The notes below the pieces were generated by a model. The model did not search any database and was not told the origin of the DNA. It saw nothing but the letters and a program-made list of their open reading frames with translations. From an uncultured Actinomycetes bacterium (GTDB taxonomy: Bacteria; Actinomycetota; Actinomycetes; Mycobacteriales; Mycobacteriaceae): a stretch of 42,464 bases of DNA. Position 1 is the stretch's first letter. Each line of letters begins with the position of its first letter. The DNA lies in contig CAISDL010000004.1 in assembly GCA_903884065.1 (NCBI GenBank), positions 1-42,464 of the forward strand, given 5' to 3'. Positions 24,586 through 32,846 of the stretch are shown one piece after another. A program made the position numbers and the translations under genes.

Positions 24586-25503
24586 TTGTCTGCACACGAC
24601 CGCGGGCTCACTGATCTGTCCGGACGGGTTGCCGTGGTGACCGGAGCGGCTGCCGGCTTGGGTCGCGCCGAGGCCATCGGACTGGCCCGGTCCGGGGCGA
24701 CCGTCGTCGTGAACGACATGGCCGCGGCGGTCGACGCCTCCGACGTTCTCGACGAGATCGCCGCCGCGGGAAGCAAGGCCGTCGCGGTCACCGGAGACAT
24801 CAGTCAGCGCGCCACCGCGGACGAGATCATCGCCTGCGCCGATGACCTGGGCGGACTGGACATCGTCGTCAACAACGCCGGCATCACCCGCGACCGGATG
24901 TTGTTCAACATGACCGACGAGGACTGGGACGCCGTCATCGCCGTCCATCTGCGCGGCCATTTCCTGCTGACCCGCAACGCCGCGACCTACTGGCGCGGCA
25001 AGGCCAAGGACACCGGGGGATCGGTGTACGGGCGGATCATCAACACCTCCTCGGAGGCGGGCCTGTCCGGCCCGGCGGGGCAGGCCAACTACGGCGCAGC
25101 CAAAGCCGGCATCACCGCTCTCACCCTGACCGCCGCGAAAGCCCTGGGCCGCTACGGAGTTCGCGCCAACGCCATCTGCCCGCGGGCCCGAACCGCGATG
25201 ACGGCGGATGTCTTCGGCGAGGCCCCCTCGCTGGGTGCGGGCCAGATCGATCCGCTCTCGCCCGAACACGTGGTGAGTCTGGTGCGCTTCCTGGCATCAC
25301 CTGCCGCCGCCGATGTCAACGGTCAGGTGTTCATCGTCTACGGCCCCACCGTGACACTGGTGGCCGCACCCACCGCCGAACACCGTTTCCACGCCGACGG
25401 CGACGCCTGGGATCCGGCCGCACTGGGTGCGACGATGCACGACTACTTCGCCGACCGGGACCCGGAGAAGAATTTCGGCGTCATCGGCCTGATGGGCGAC
25501 TGA
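24586..25503 (+). CDS. hsd4A: 17-beta-hydroxysteroid / 3-hydroxyacyl-CoA dehydrogenase Hsd4A
   Basis: This 305-residue short-chain dehydrogenase has the NAD-binding TGAAAGLGRAE, the NNAG motif in IVVNNAGITRDRM, and catalytic Ser and YGAAK (NTSSEAGLSGPAGQANYGAAK, split here only for naming). The C-terminal part is the extension typical of MFE2-type dehydrogenases. It matches Rv3502c, which oxidises 22-hydroxy-3-oxo-sterol CoA esters and 17-hydroxysteroids. TTG at 24586 is the start (LSAHDRGLTD). In M. tuberculosis the mce4 importer operon follows directly, but not here. Confidence 0.93.
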   Translation: MSAHDRGLTDLSGRVAVVTGAAAGLGRAEAIGLARSGATVVVNDMAAAVDASDVLDEIAAAGSKAVAVTGDISQRATADEIIACADDLGGLDIVVNNAGITRDRMLFNMTDEDWDAVIAVHLRGHFLLTRNAATYWRGKAKDTGGSVYGRIINTSSEAGLSGPAGQANYGAAKAGITALTLTAAKALGRYGVRANAICPRARTAMTADVFGEAPSLGAGQIDPLSPEHVVSLVRFLASPAAADVNGQVFIVYGPTVTLVAAPTAEHRFHADGDAWDPAALGATMHDYFADRDPEKNFGVIGLMGD

Positions 25504-25518
25504 GCCGGCGCTGCGCAA

Positions 25519-25548
25519 GGACGCTACCGAGTGCCTTGGTAGTCGTCC
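25519..25548 (+). terminator. Hairpin downstream of hsd4A
   Basis: ggacgctacc (25519-25528) pairs with ggtag-t-cgtcc (25538-25548) over ten base pairs with one bulged T and a nine-base loop. It starts 15 bases after the hsd4A stop and has no T-tract, like many mycobacterial terminators. Confidence 0.6.
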
Positions 25549-25691
25549 TGCTAGGTAATCGGCTGCGGTTTAAGTAGTTTCACCCATTGCCGTTGTGATT
25601 TCCGCTGCTCTCTTTCCCGACATCCGGGGCGGCTTTCAGTCCCGACCCCCGGCCTGCGATGTCGGTAATTCCGGCAACGTTGAGGATGGTT

Positions 25692-26724
25692 ATGGCGAGG
25701 ACGGTTGGTCTGTGGTGTGCCGGGGGTGTGTTGGGGGCGGTGGCTGTTTCTGCGCTGGCGACTGGCGTGGCCCCGGCTCCTGCCCGGGCGTTGGATGCCT
25801 GTGTGTCCTCGGCGTTGGGAACGATGAAGTCGGGGAGCGCATCCTGTTCGGCCAGTGGCAGGTTGTCGCTGGCGATCGCGGTCGGGGCGAACACCTCCGC
25901 GATTGTGGCGGGAGGTCTGTTCAACCTGGCGCTGGCGATCGGGGACAACAGTGTCGCGGACACCACGCCGACAAACACCACGCCGACAAACACCACGCCG
26001 ACAAACACCACGCCGACAAATACCACGCCGACCGGGACCGGGTATAGCAACTTCGACATCGCCACGGCGTGGCGCGGAGGTAGAGCATGAGTGTCGGACG
26101 GCAACTTCAACATCGCCACCGCCGTCCAGCACGGCAGTCTGGCCTCATCGGGGGGTGGGCGCGGCGCGATCGGCACCTTCACCATCGCGCAGGCCGTCGG
26201 CGACGGCGCGGAAGCCAGGTCGGGGCCCTTAGGTCTTGAGGACAATGACGAGCTGACCCCCGTCGACAGCTCGTTCAACGCCGCCCGGGCGTTCGGCACA
26301 GCTGCATATGCCGATGCCGCGAACGGCCATTTCGTTCTCGCCTCGGCAATCGGTGCCGACGCTTCCGCAATCGGTGTGAACGGCAGTGCTCAGATTGCGC
26401 GCGCACTGGGCGAGGGATCCCGCGCAGATGCGATCAGCGGGAACTTCAACCTCGCCGGGGTGATCGGCAAGGGAAGCTCGGCCCGTGCCGGCGGCAATTC
26501 CGCGAACCTTAGCGGCGGCAACAACCGCAACTCGGCCCTGGTGTTGGGCAACGGCAGCAAGGCCACGGCCGGTATCGCTCTTGATGCGCCCCCCGGGGAC
26601 CGAGGCTGTCAGCGGCCGCCACGTCCGGATCATCGGCAACGGCAAATCCAAGTCCGACAAGCGGGCGGCGACCAGTTCCACGCCGGCCGCGAGCGCCAGA
26701 TCCGCAGCGGCCCGGCGGCCTTAA
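25692..26724 (+). pseudogene. Broken gene for an exported Ala/Gly/Asp-rich repeat protein
   Basis: The frame opens at ATG 25692 with a clear signal peptide (MARTVGLWCAGG, hydrophobic core, APAPARA cleavage region). It then encodes repeated units such as AIAVGANTSAIV, SNFDIATA, GNFNLAGVIGKGS and NSALVLGNGSKATAG, a pattern seen in mycobacterial exported proteins of unknown role. Two lesions are visible. A TGA at 26088-26090 interrupts the frame, which continues unchanged afterwards. Near 26580-26600 the likely native C-terminus (TEAVSGRHVRIIGNGKSKS) switches to the next frame, ending at TAA 26722-26724. A four-copy 15-bp repeat lies just before the stop. It could instead be two small genes using a GTG at 26091, but a decayed gene fits better. 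Confidence 0.65.
25971..26030 (+). repeat. Four-copy 15-bp tandem repeat
   Basis: The unit acaaacaccacgccg is repeated at 25971, 25986, 26001 and 26016, the last with one C-to-T change, after a partial copy ending at 25970. It encodes TNTTP five-residue repeats and is a likely slippage hotspot. Confidence 0.95.
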
Positions 26725-26880
26725 CTATTCCCCCTAAGTAGTTATGGGGTGTCTTGTCAGTATTTGGCGTAGCTGGATTTAGGTAGTTGTCCCTGATGTG
26801 GGGTCTGGGTCTGCGGGATTAGGTTTACCTTATTCGGGCGAGTCTGGGCTGGCCGTGCCGGTGGTGAGTAGGGGCGTGGT

Positions 26881-29800
26881 GTGGTGTCGGTAGGTAAGTC
26901 GGTGGGTCGGTGTGGTGCGGCGGCGTTCGTGGTGGGGTTGTCGCTGGTGGGTCCGGTGCCGGTCGCGGCCGCTGACGCCGGTAATGGGGAGGGGTCCTCG
27001 GCGGGGTCGGTGCAGAGCGGGGCGGATCGTGGTGGGCGGCCCTCCGGTGGTGGCCGTGCTGATGGTGGTGTGAGTCGGGGCCGGGCGCACGCGGTTGCTC
27101 CGGGTGCGGCCGCGGCGATGGAGGTCGACCCCGTGGTCGAGGGCGGCCCCGTGCCGGGTGCCCGCGAGCTGTCCGAGGTCCCGGCGGTCCCGGTGGAACC
27201 GGTGGTGGCGGATCCGGTGGTGCCCGAACCGGTGGTCACTGATGCGGTGGTCGATTCGGTGGTGGCGGATCTGGTGCCCGATTCGGTGGTCGATTCGGTG
27301 GTGGCGGATCCGGTGCCCGATCCTGTGGTGCCCGACGCGGTGGTCACGGATGCGGTGGATCTAGTGGGTGATGGGGTTCGCGGCGGTGAGGTGGCCGTCG
27401 TTGGCGAGCCGGGTGATGCGGTGGTGGTCGATCCGGTTCCGGGGCGGGGTGGGCCGCAGCCGTTGCCGTGGTGGCGCTCGACCACGATCAGTGTGGAGCC
27501 GGTTGATCCCGGTGTGGGTGATGTGGTGGTTCCCGGTGGTGTTGAGGACGTCGGGACCGGTGAGCTTCCCGTCGTGGTGTGGGCGTTGAGCGGGCCCGGT
27601 GGGGTGCCGGTGGCGTTGCCGAGTGGGGTGGGGTCCGGTGTGGTGTCCTCACCGGTGGTGGTCGCGGCGCCGGTGGTCGCGGCGCCGGTGGCGGTACCGG
27701 ATGTGGTCACGGCGGTGCGGGTGCGGTTGGCGCAGGTCCTGGATCGGGCCGGTGATTGGTTGAGTTCGTTGCCGGCTAATCCGTTGAGCAGTTTCTTGTC
27801 CGGGGCGTTGTTGTTGGTGCGGCGCTCGCTGGTGCCGGGGGTGCCGGTGATCCCGGCGGTCTCGGTCAGCAACAGTTGGGTGGCCGAAGGGGCCCCGGGC
27901 GCCCAGACCGATGCGGTGTTCACCGTGACTCTGGGTCGGGCCTATGACACCGAGGTCACCGTCGGATACGCCACCGGTGCTGTCGGGCAGTCCCCGTGGG
28001 AGAAGCTGGCCGGGTTGCTCGGTGGGCCACCCGCCGATACCCCGGCCATTGCGGGGGCCGATTACTCCCCGGTGTCGGGGGTCCTGACGTTCGCGCCGGG
28101 GCAGACTTCCCAGCAGGTCAGCGTGCCGGTCCTCGGTGATGGGCTCACCGAGGCCCCGGAAACCTTCGGGCTGACGGTGTATGCCACCGTGCCCTCAAAC
28201 ACCGTGCCCTCAAACACCGTGCCCTCGGGGGCACCGGCACAGGCCGCCGTTGCTGCCACCGTGCCGGCGCGGGCCGCCGCCGCGGCCGCCCAAGCGAGCA
28301 CCACGACCGGTGTCGCTCTGGGCAGCGGTACGGCCACGATCCTGGATGCCACCCCGGTTCCCGGCGCGGTCTCTGCGGGCAGCCCGAATCCGCTGAGCGG
28401 GCAGGTCACCGGCAAGGCGGTGTTCACCGACCCGGCCGGGCGTGCGCTGTCCTACAGCGTCGCGGGCACCTCCGCCGGCGGGGCGAGTGTGAGTATCAAT
28501 GCCGGTAACGGGGAGTTCGTCTTCACCCCGACCCGGGATCAGCGGCTGCAGGCCGGGGCCAAGACCACCGACACCTTCGTGGTGACCGTGGCCAACGGGG
28601 TGGCAACGGCCACCCAAACCATCACCGTCAAAGTGGATGCCGGGGCGCTGATCAATGGCAGCTTCTCGGCTGGGACCCCTGATGTGGTCACCGGTGCGGT
28701 CACCGGGATGGCCGGGATCGCCGCGACCGACACCCTCGGGCGCGCCGTGACTTACGCCGTGCCGTACTGGGCCACCAACAGCAACGGAAGCCGGGTCGAA
28801 ATCAATTCGGCCACTGGGGAATTCACCTACACCCCCGACCGGTCCCAGCGCCAGCAGGCCGGGGCCGACACCACCGACACGTTCATCGTGACCGCCACCA
28901 ACGGGGTGCAGACCGAGACCCAAACCATCACCGTGGCAGTGGATCCCGGGACCCCGACACCCGGCCAGATCAACCTCGGCAAACCCGATGGCGTCAGCGG
29001 GTCCGTCACCGGCACTGCCGGCTTCACCGACACCGCCGGGCGCACCCTGACTAACTACAGCGTCACCCCCACCGCCACCGGTGGAGGCACTGTGTCGATC
29101 AACCCGAAGACCGGGGAGTTCACCTACACCCCCACCAACGCCCAACGCCAGGCCGCAATCACCACCGACACCACCGACACCTTCACCGTCACCGCCAGCA
29201 ACGGAGTCCGCACCGCCACCCAAACCATCACCGTCACCATCGCCTCCGGCGCCGGCCAATGGGTGACGCTGAGGAACAAGACCGATGGAAAGTGCTCCGA
29301 CTGCGAAGATCCGGTAACCCCTGAAAATGCCCGACGGCCGATTCTGATGACCTATGGGGAGGGGTTCGTCGTCGGACTCGACTCCGGTGAAGTGCTGCAG
29401 TGGGTCAGTGGCATCCCTCAGGTGGGCGACCCGACCGGATCGTCACACTGGCGCACACTCCACGACAACAGTTGGACCTCACCGGTGACAATGATGATGC
29501 CGTATCAGGAAGGGTTCGTTGTCGGCCTGGACAACGGGTCGGTGCAGCAGTGGACCGGAACCGGATGGCAGGAACTGCACAACGACAGCTGGCAAAAGCC
29601 GATCACTACCATGCTCCCCTACGGGGGCGGCTTCGTCGTCGGCCTGGGAACCCGCAACAACGCTTCCCGCGGGGCGGTGGAGCAGTGGACCGGAACCGGA
29701 TGGCAGGAGCTGCAAAACGACGGCTGGGGAGCTGACGTTCGGACGATGATCCCCTACCGCCAAAACGGCGTAGACGGGTTCGTCGTCGGCCTGAGCAATG

Positions 29801-30381
29801 GGGCCGTGGAGCAGTGGACCGGAACCGGATGGCAGGAACTGCACGACGCCGGCTGGCAGAAGGGGATTTCCACCATGATTCCCTACCGCCAGAACGGCGT
29901 AGACGGGTTCGTCGTCGGCCTAGGCGGCAACTCGAGGAGCAGCGGGGCCGTGGAGCAGTGGACCGGAACCGGATGGAAGGAACTGCACGACGACGGATGG
30001 CAAAAGAACGTGTCAGCCATGATCCCCTACGGGTCCGGTTTCGTCCTCGGCCTGGGCTCGGCCGGTTTCTCCGTGACGAGCAGAGGGGGGGTTATGGAGT
30101 ACACCGGCGACCGATTTGTGGAGCGCCACGACGACGGCTGGGGTAGCGAGGTCATAAGTGCGCTCCCCTATGGGGGTGGCTACGTCGTCGGACTAGATAA
30201 TGGGTCGGTGCAGAAGTGGACCGGCCAGGGGTGGCAGCAATTACTTGGAGGGACAGGCGGGAATGGAACCGATGAGCGCGTCGATGCCATGATCCCCTAT
30301 GGTCAGGGTTTCGTCATCGCAACCCTGACCGGTGCGGTTAGGTACTACACGGGCTCGAGAAGTGACGTGCCACCGACGTGA
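26881..30381 (+). CDS. Large exported multi-repeat surface protein with C-terminal beta-propeller-like domain
   Basis: This 1166-residue protein starts at GTG 26881 (or 26884) with a signal peptide (GRCGAAAFVVGLSLVGPVPVA). Residues about 60-230 are low-complexity with VVADPVVPEPVV-like repeats. Residues about 320-490 resemble a Calx-beta domain (DAVFTVTLGRAYDTEVTVGY, PETFGLTVYA). Residues about 490-790 hold three cadherin/VCBS-like units ending in TDTFTVTASNGV and TQTITV. Residues about 790-1166 contain about eight 40-48-residue units with MIPY, GFVVGL, GAVEQWTGTGWQEL and DGW motifs, predicted to fold as a seven- or eight-bladed propeller. No LPXTG or membrane anchor is visible at the C-terminus. 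It is probably secreted or loosely wall-bound, perhaps an adhesin or sugar-binding protein (inference). Confidence 0.85.
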   Translation: MVSVGKSVGRCGAAAFVVGLSLVGPVPVAAADAGNGEGSSAGSVQSGADRGGRPSGGGRADGGVSRGRAHAVAPGAAAAMEVDPVVEGGPVPGARELSEVPAVPVEPVVADPVVPEPVVTDAVVDSVVADLVPDSVVDSVVADPVPDPVVPDAVVTDAVDLVGDGVRGGEVAVVGEPGDAVVVDPVPGRGGPQPLPWWRSTTISVEPVDPGVGDVVVPGGVEDVGTGELPVVVWALSGPGGVPVALPSGVGSGVVSSPVVVAAPVVAAPVAVPDVVTAVRVRLAQVLDRAGDWLSSLPANPLSSFLSGALLLVRRSLVPGVPVIPAVSVSNSWVAEGAPGAQTDAVFTVTLGRAYDTEVTVGYATGAVGQSPWEKLAGLLGGPPADTPAIAGADYSPVSGVLTFAPGQTSQQVSVPVLGDGLTEAPETFGLTVYATVPSNTVPSNTVPSGAPAQAAVAATVPARAAAAAAQASTTTGVALGSGTATILDATPVPGAVSAGSPNPLSGQVTGKAVFTDPAGRALSYSVAGTSAGGASVSINAGNGEFVFTPTRDQRLQAGAKTTDTFVVTVANGVATATQTITVKVDAGALINGSFSAGTPDVVTGAVTGMAGIAATDTLGRAVTYAVPYWATNSNGSRVEINSATGEFTYTPDRSQRQQAGADTTDTFIVTATNGVQTETQTITVAVDPGTPTPGQINLGKPDGVSGSVTGTAGFTDTAGRTLTNYSVTPTATGGGTVSINPKTGEFTYTPTNAQRQAAITTDTTDTFTVTASNGVRTATQTITVTIASGAGQWVTLRNKTDGKCSDCEDPVTPENARRPILMTYGEGFVVGLDSGEVLQWVSGIPQVGDPTGSSHWRTLHDNSWTSPVTMMMPYQEGFVVGLDNGSVQQWTGTGWQELHNDSWQKPITTMLPYGGGFVVGLGTRNNASRGAVEQWTGTGWQELQNDGWGADVRTMIPYRQNGVDGFVVGLSNGAVEQWTGTGWQELHDAGWQKGISTMIPYRQNGVDGFVVGLGGNSRSSGAVEQWTGTGWKELHDDGWQKNVSAMIPYGSGFVLGLGSAGFSVTSRGGVMEYTGDRFVERHDDGWGSEVISALPYGGGYVVGLDNGSVQKWTGQGWQQLLGGTGGNGTDERVDAMIPYGQGFVIATLTGAVRYYTGSRSDVPPT
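28186..28230 (+). repeat. Three-copy 15-bp tandem repeat inside the surface-protein gene
   Basis: accgtgccctcaaac occurs at 28186 and 28201, and a diverged copy ending in gggg at 28216. It encodes TVPSN-type units in the linker between the Calx-beta-like and cadherin-like regions. Confidence 0.9.
29548..29976 (+). repeat. Exact 21-bp string repeated four times in the propeller-coding region
   Basis: A 21-bp string starting cagtggaccggaaccgg occurs without change at 29548, 29683, 29812 and 29956, spaced 135, 129 and 144 bases, always in frame and encoding QWTGTGW. DNA-level identity, not only protein similarity, points to recent duplication or gene conversion among the repeat units. Confidence 0.92.
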
Positions 30382-30411
30382 CGTTGCCTCGCCCAACGGC
30401 TCACGTCGGTG
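30371..30411 (+). terminator. Nested hairpin at the end of the surface-protein gene
   Basis: caccgacgtga (30371-30381) is the exact reverse complement of 30401-30411. Inside it cgttg (30382-30386) pairs with caacg (30394-30398), leaving a two-base bulge. The stop codon of the surface protein lies within the left arm, and the converging otsA gene ends 67 bases further on. Confidence 0.75.
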
Positions 30412-30477
30412 ACGGGATCAGGCTCCCTGACACTGCATGCCAGGCGAGGGTAACTCTGCTGCCGGGCTGTCCAGGAA

Positions 30478-31938
30478 CTAGCCCGATTTGGCTGCGGCCA
30501 GGGTGTCCAGGAACGACCGGGCCCATCGGTCGACGTCGTAGGTCAGCACTTGGCGGCGCATCGCCCGCATCCGTGCCCGGCCCTCCTCCGGAGTCTGGCT
30601 GAGGGCCGACTCGATCGCTTCCTTGACACCGTCGAGATCGTGCGGGTTGGTCAGATAGGCCCGGCGCAATTCCGCTGCGGCGCCGGTGAATTCGCTCAAG
30701 ACCAGGGCGCCGCCCAGATCGCTGCGGCAGGCCACGTACTCCTTGGCCACCAGATTCATCCCGTCTCGCAGTGGCGTGACGAGCATGACGTCGCTGGCGA
30801 CGAAGTAGGCGATCAGTTCGTCGCGGGGCACCGGCCGGTGCAGATAGTGCACGACGGGGTGGCCCACCTCGCCGTACTCGCCGTTGATGTGACCGACCTG
30901 CTGTTCGACCTCGTTGCGCAGCAGCCGGTAGCTGTCCACCCGTTCCCTGCTGGGCGTCGCCAACTGCACCAGAACGGTGTCGTCGCTGGTGATCCTGCCC
31001 TCGGCGAGCAACTCCGAAAAGGCTCTGAGCCGGACGTCTATGCCTTTGGTGTAATCGAGTCGGTCGACGCCGAGCAGAAGTTTGCGCGGACTGCCCAACT
31101 CGGCGCGAATCTGCTTGGCGCGTCGCCGGATATCGCGGTCACGGCCCTTGCGGTCCAATTCGGCCGAGTCGATCGAGATGGGGAATGCGCCCACCGTGAT
31201 GGTCCGGTCACCCAACCAGACCTCGCCGAACCGCGAGCGCACGCCGACCGACGCGCGTGTGGTCTCGGCGCCGGCGAGCTGACGGGCGAGGTAGAGAAAA
31301 GTCTGTGCGCCCCCGGCGAGGTGGAAGCCCACCAGGTCGGCCCCCAGCAGGCCGTCGATGATCTCCGCCCGCCAGGGCATCTGCATGAACAACTCCACCG
31401 GCGGGAACGGGATGTGCAGGAAGAATCCGATGGTGAGATCGGGCCGCAGTTCCCGCAGCATCTTGGGAACCAGTTGCAGCTGGTAATCCTGGACCCACAC
31501 CGTCGCACCCGGCGCGGCCGCGCGCGAGGTGGCCTCGGCGAAGCGACGGTTGACGTCGACGTAGCGGTTCCACCACTGTCGGTGATAGATCGGCTTGACG
31601 ATCACATCGTGGTACAGCGGCCACAGGGTCGCGTTGGAGAAACCCTCGTAGTACTCGGAGACGTCGTCTTCGCTCAGCCGGACCGGGTGGAGCTGCAGAC
31701 CGTCCTCGGTGATCGGCTCCTCGGGGCCGTCGACGATGCCCGGCCAGCCGATCCACGCACCGCGCTGTTTGCGCAGCAGCGGTTCCAGAGCGGTGACAAG
31801 GCCGCCCGGACTGCGCTTCCAGGTGGTGCTGCCGTCGGGCAGTCGCTCCATGTCGATGGGCAGCCGGTTGGCGACGACCACGAAGTCGGAGTTCCCGGAA
31901 CCCTGGGAAAGATCGGCTCCGGCGACTCCGCGGGCCAC
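30478..31938 (-). CDS. otsA: Trehalose-6-phosphate synthase OtsA
   Basis: OtsA joins glucose from a nucleotide sugar to glucose-6-phosphate, the first step of trehalose synthesis in the cytosol. The 486-residue GT20 protein shows [11 protein letters not shown] and [12 protein letters not shown] at the N-terminus, [45 protein letters not shown], and [17 protein letters not shown] with [13 protein letters not shown]. It matches Rv3490. The start is GTG 31938, which directly follows the stop of the small upstream gene (TAAGTG), so translation is probably coupled. Confidence 0.96.
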   Translation of the reverse strand: MARGVAGADLSQGSGNSDFVVVANRLPIDMERLPDGSTTWKRSPGGLVTALEPLLRKQRGAWIGWPGIVDGPEEPITEDGLQLHPVRLSEDDVSEYYEGFSNATLWPLYHDVIVKPIYHRQWWNRYVDVNRRFAEATSRAAAPGATVWVQDYQLQLVPKMLRELRPDLTIGFFLHIPFPPVELFMQMPWRAEIIDGLLGADLVGFHLAGGAQTFLYLARQLAGAETTRASVGVRSRFGEVWLGDRTITVGAFPISIDSAELDRKGRDRDIRRRAKQIRAELGSPRKLLLGVDRLDYTKGIDVRLRAFSELLAEGRITSDDTVLVQLATPSRERVDSYRLLRNEVEQQVGHINGEYGEVGHPVVHYLHRPVPRDELIAYFVASDVMLVTPLRDGMNLVAKEYVACRSDLGGALVLSEFTGAAAELRRAYLTNPHDLDGVKEAIESALSQTPEEGRARMRAMRRQVLTYDVDRWARSFLDTLAAAKSG

Positions 31939-32103
31939 TTAGGCCTCGAGCTTTGACGGCCCAATGCCGAGCATCGACAGGAACACCCGGCATTCGTCGG
32001 CGTCGGTGGCGTAGGCGGCGACGACGCGGCGGGCCTGGCGCGCCGTGCTGTCGGCCAGCGGTTCCACTTCGTCGATGTCCGCAGGATCAGATTTCGCAGG
32101 CAT
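31939..32103 (-). CDS. 54-residue conserved small protein upstream of otsA (Rv3489-like)
   Basis: This short frame runs from ATG 32103 to TAA 31941-31939 and encodes a 54-residue protein with an acidic start (MPAKSDPADIDEVEPLAD) and a helical core (TARQARRVVAAYATDADEC), ending RVFLSMLGIGPSKLEA. Its stop abuts the otsA GTG with no gap. A similarly small gene (Rv3489) neighbours otsA in M. tuberculosis. The function is unknown. Tight linkage suggests it regulates or stabilises OtsA, or only provides translational coupling. Confidence 0.75.
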   Translation of the reverse strand: MPAKSDPADIDEVEPLADSTARQARRVVAAYATDADECRVFLSMLGIGPSKLEA

Positions 32104-32175
32104 ATCTCAACTTTAGGTCAGGTCCGGCGGCGAAGGCGGGTCGGCTGCTATTGGCGCTGTGCTTACGGCGAGCGC

Positions 32176-32206
32176 CGCCGGGGCGATGCTCAGCATCACC
32201 CCGGCG
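32176..32206 (-). terminator. Strong hairpin downstream of the small secreted protein gene
   Basis: cgccgggg-c-gatgc (32176-32189) pairs with gcatc-a-ccccggcg (32193-32206), giving 13 base pairs with one C-A mismatch and a TCA loop. It lies 57 bases beyond the stop of the minus-strand gene at 32264 and before the 54-residue gene. The rest of 32104-32263 shows no other feature. Confidence 0.65.
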
Positions 32207-32263
32207 TCAGCAAGCCCGCTGTCAGTAGTCGGCGGACGGTCGGCATTGCGACAGCTCTCGTGA

Positions 32264-32671
32264 TTACGGGGTTGCCCCGATCGGAACCGGCGCCAGCGTG
32301 ACGCCGCCGGTGTTCGACGGGTTGTTCTCCTGCAGGCCCATGCACAGGCCGTTGTTGCCGCCGTTGCAGGGAATGCCGTTGACCTCGGGAAGCTGGCCGA
32401 GGTTGCCCTGGCTCGACTCGGTGAGTCCATTGGGTGCGAGGTTGGTGACTCCGGGTTCGATCGGGTTGGTGGTCTGCGGCGCCACGTCGCTGATCGGCTT
32501 GCAGGCCCCGGTGTTCGGGTCGAGGACCTCAGTGCTGGGGCAGTTGGCGAGGGCATGCGGTGCCGGGCCGGCCGGGGCGGACAGAGCGACCACGACCGGC
32601 GCCGCCGCGATGGCGACGGCGAAGCCGCCGGCGACCAGCAGGCGGTTCGTGAGGTTCAGAAGGGTAGCCAT
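32264..32671 (-). CDS. Small secreted mycobacterial protein of unknown function
   Basis: The 135-residue protein has a signal peptide (LLVAGGFAVAIAAAPVVVAL, cleavage near PHALA). The mature part is short and Pro/Asn/Gly-rich, with four cysteines in ANCPSTEVLDPNTGACKPIS and IPCNGGNNGLCMG. The spacing suggests two disulphides and an extracellular location. Similar small exported proteins are widespread in mycobacteria, and I cannot assign a function. It is divergent from the SDR gene with a 175-base spacer, 32672-32846, in which I see no confident promoter. Confidence 0.75.
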   Translation of the reverse strand: MATLLNLTNRLLVAGGFAVAIAAAPVVVALSAPAGPAPHALANCPSTEVLDPNTGACKPISDVAPQTTNPIEPGVTNLAPNGLTESSQGNLGQLPEVNGIPCNGGNNGLCMGLQENNPSNTGGVTLAPVPIGATP

Positions 32672-32846
32672 GTTCGTGCTTTCTGTTGATGGGCTGCCCC
32701 CGTCAGCCGGGTGCAGTAGCAGTCAATAACGACTGTCGCGGACCGTGACGCAGGCGTTACAACCGATACTAATGTGAAGGCGGGCGCACGCACCCGGCGC
32801 TTTTTCGACGAAGGCCCGGCCGGGACCGACCGCGAGGACGACCGTC

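Noticed and set aside
25971..26030. CRISPR-like array.
   Set aside because: The repeats are 15 bp, contiguous, without spacers and in frame within a coding region. No CRISPR array was found anywhere in the window.
26088..26090. Selenocysteine or programmed read-through at the in-frame TGA of the exported repeat gene.
   Set aside because: No selenocysteine-insertion hairpin or selenoprotein-like Cys position was seen, and a second lesion downstream points to decay.
26757..27923. 388-codon Thr/Pro-rich minus-strand frame opposite the surface-protein start.
   Set aside because: It mirrors the Val/Gly-rich repeats of the sense gene; the sense strand has a signal peptide and continues into clear domains.
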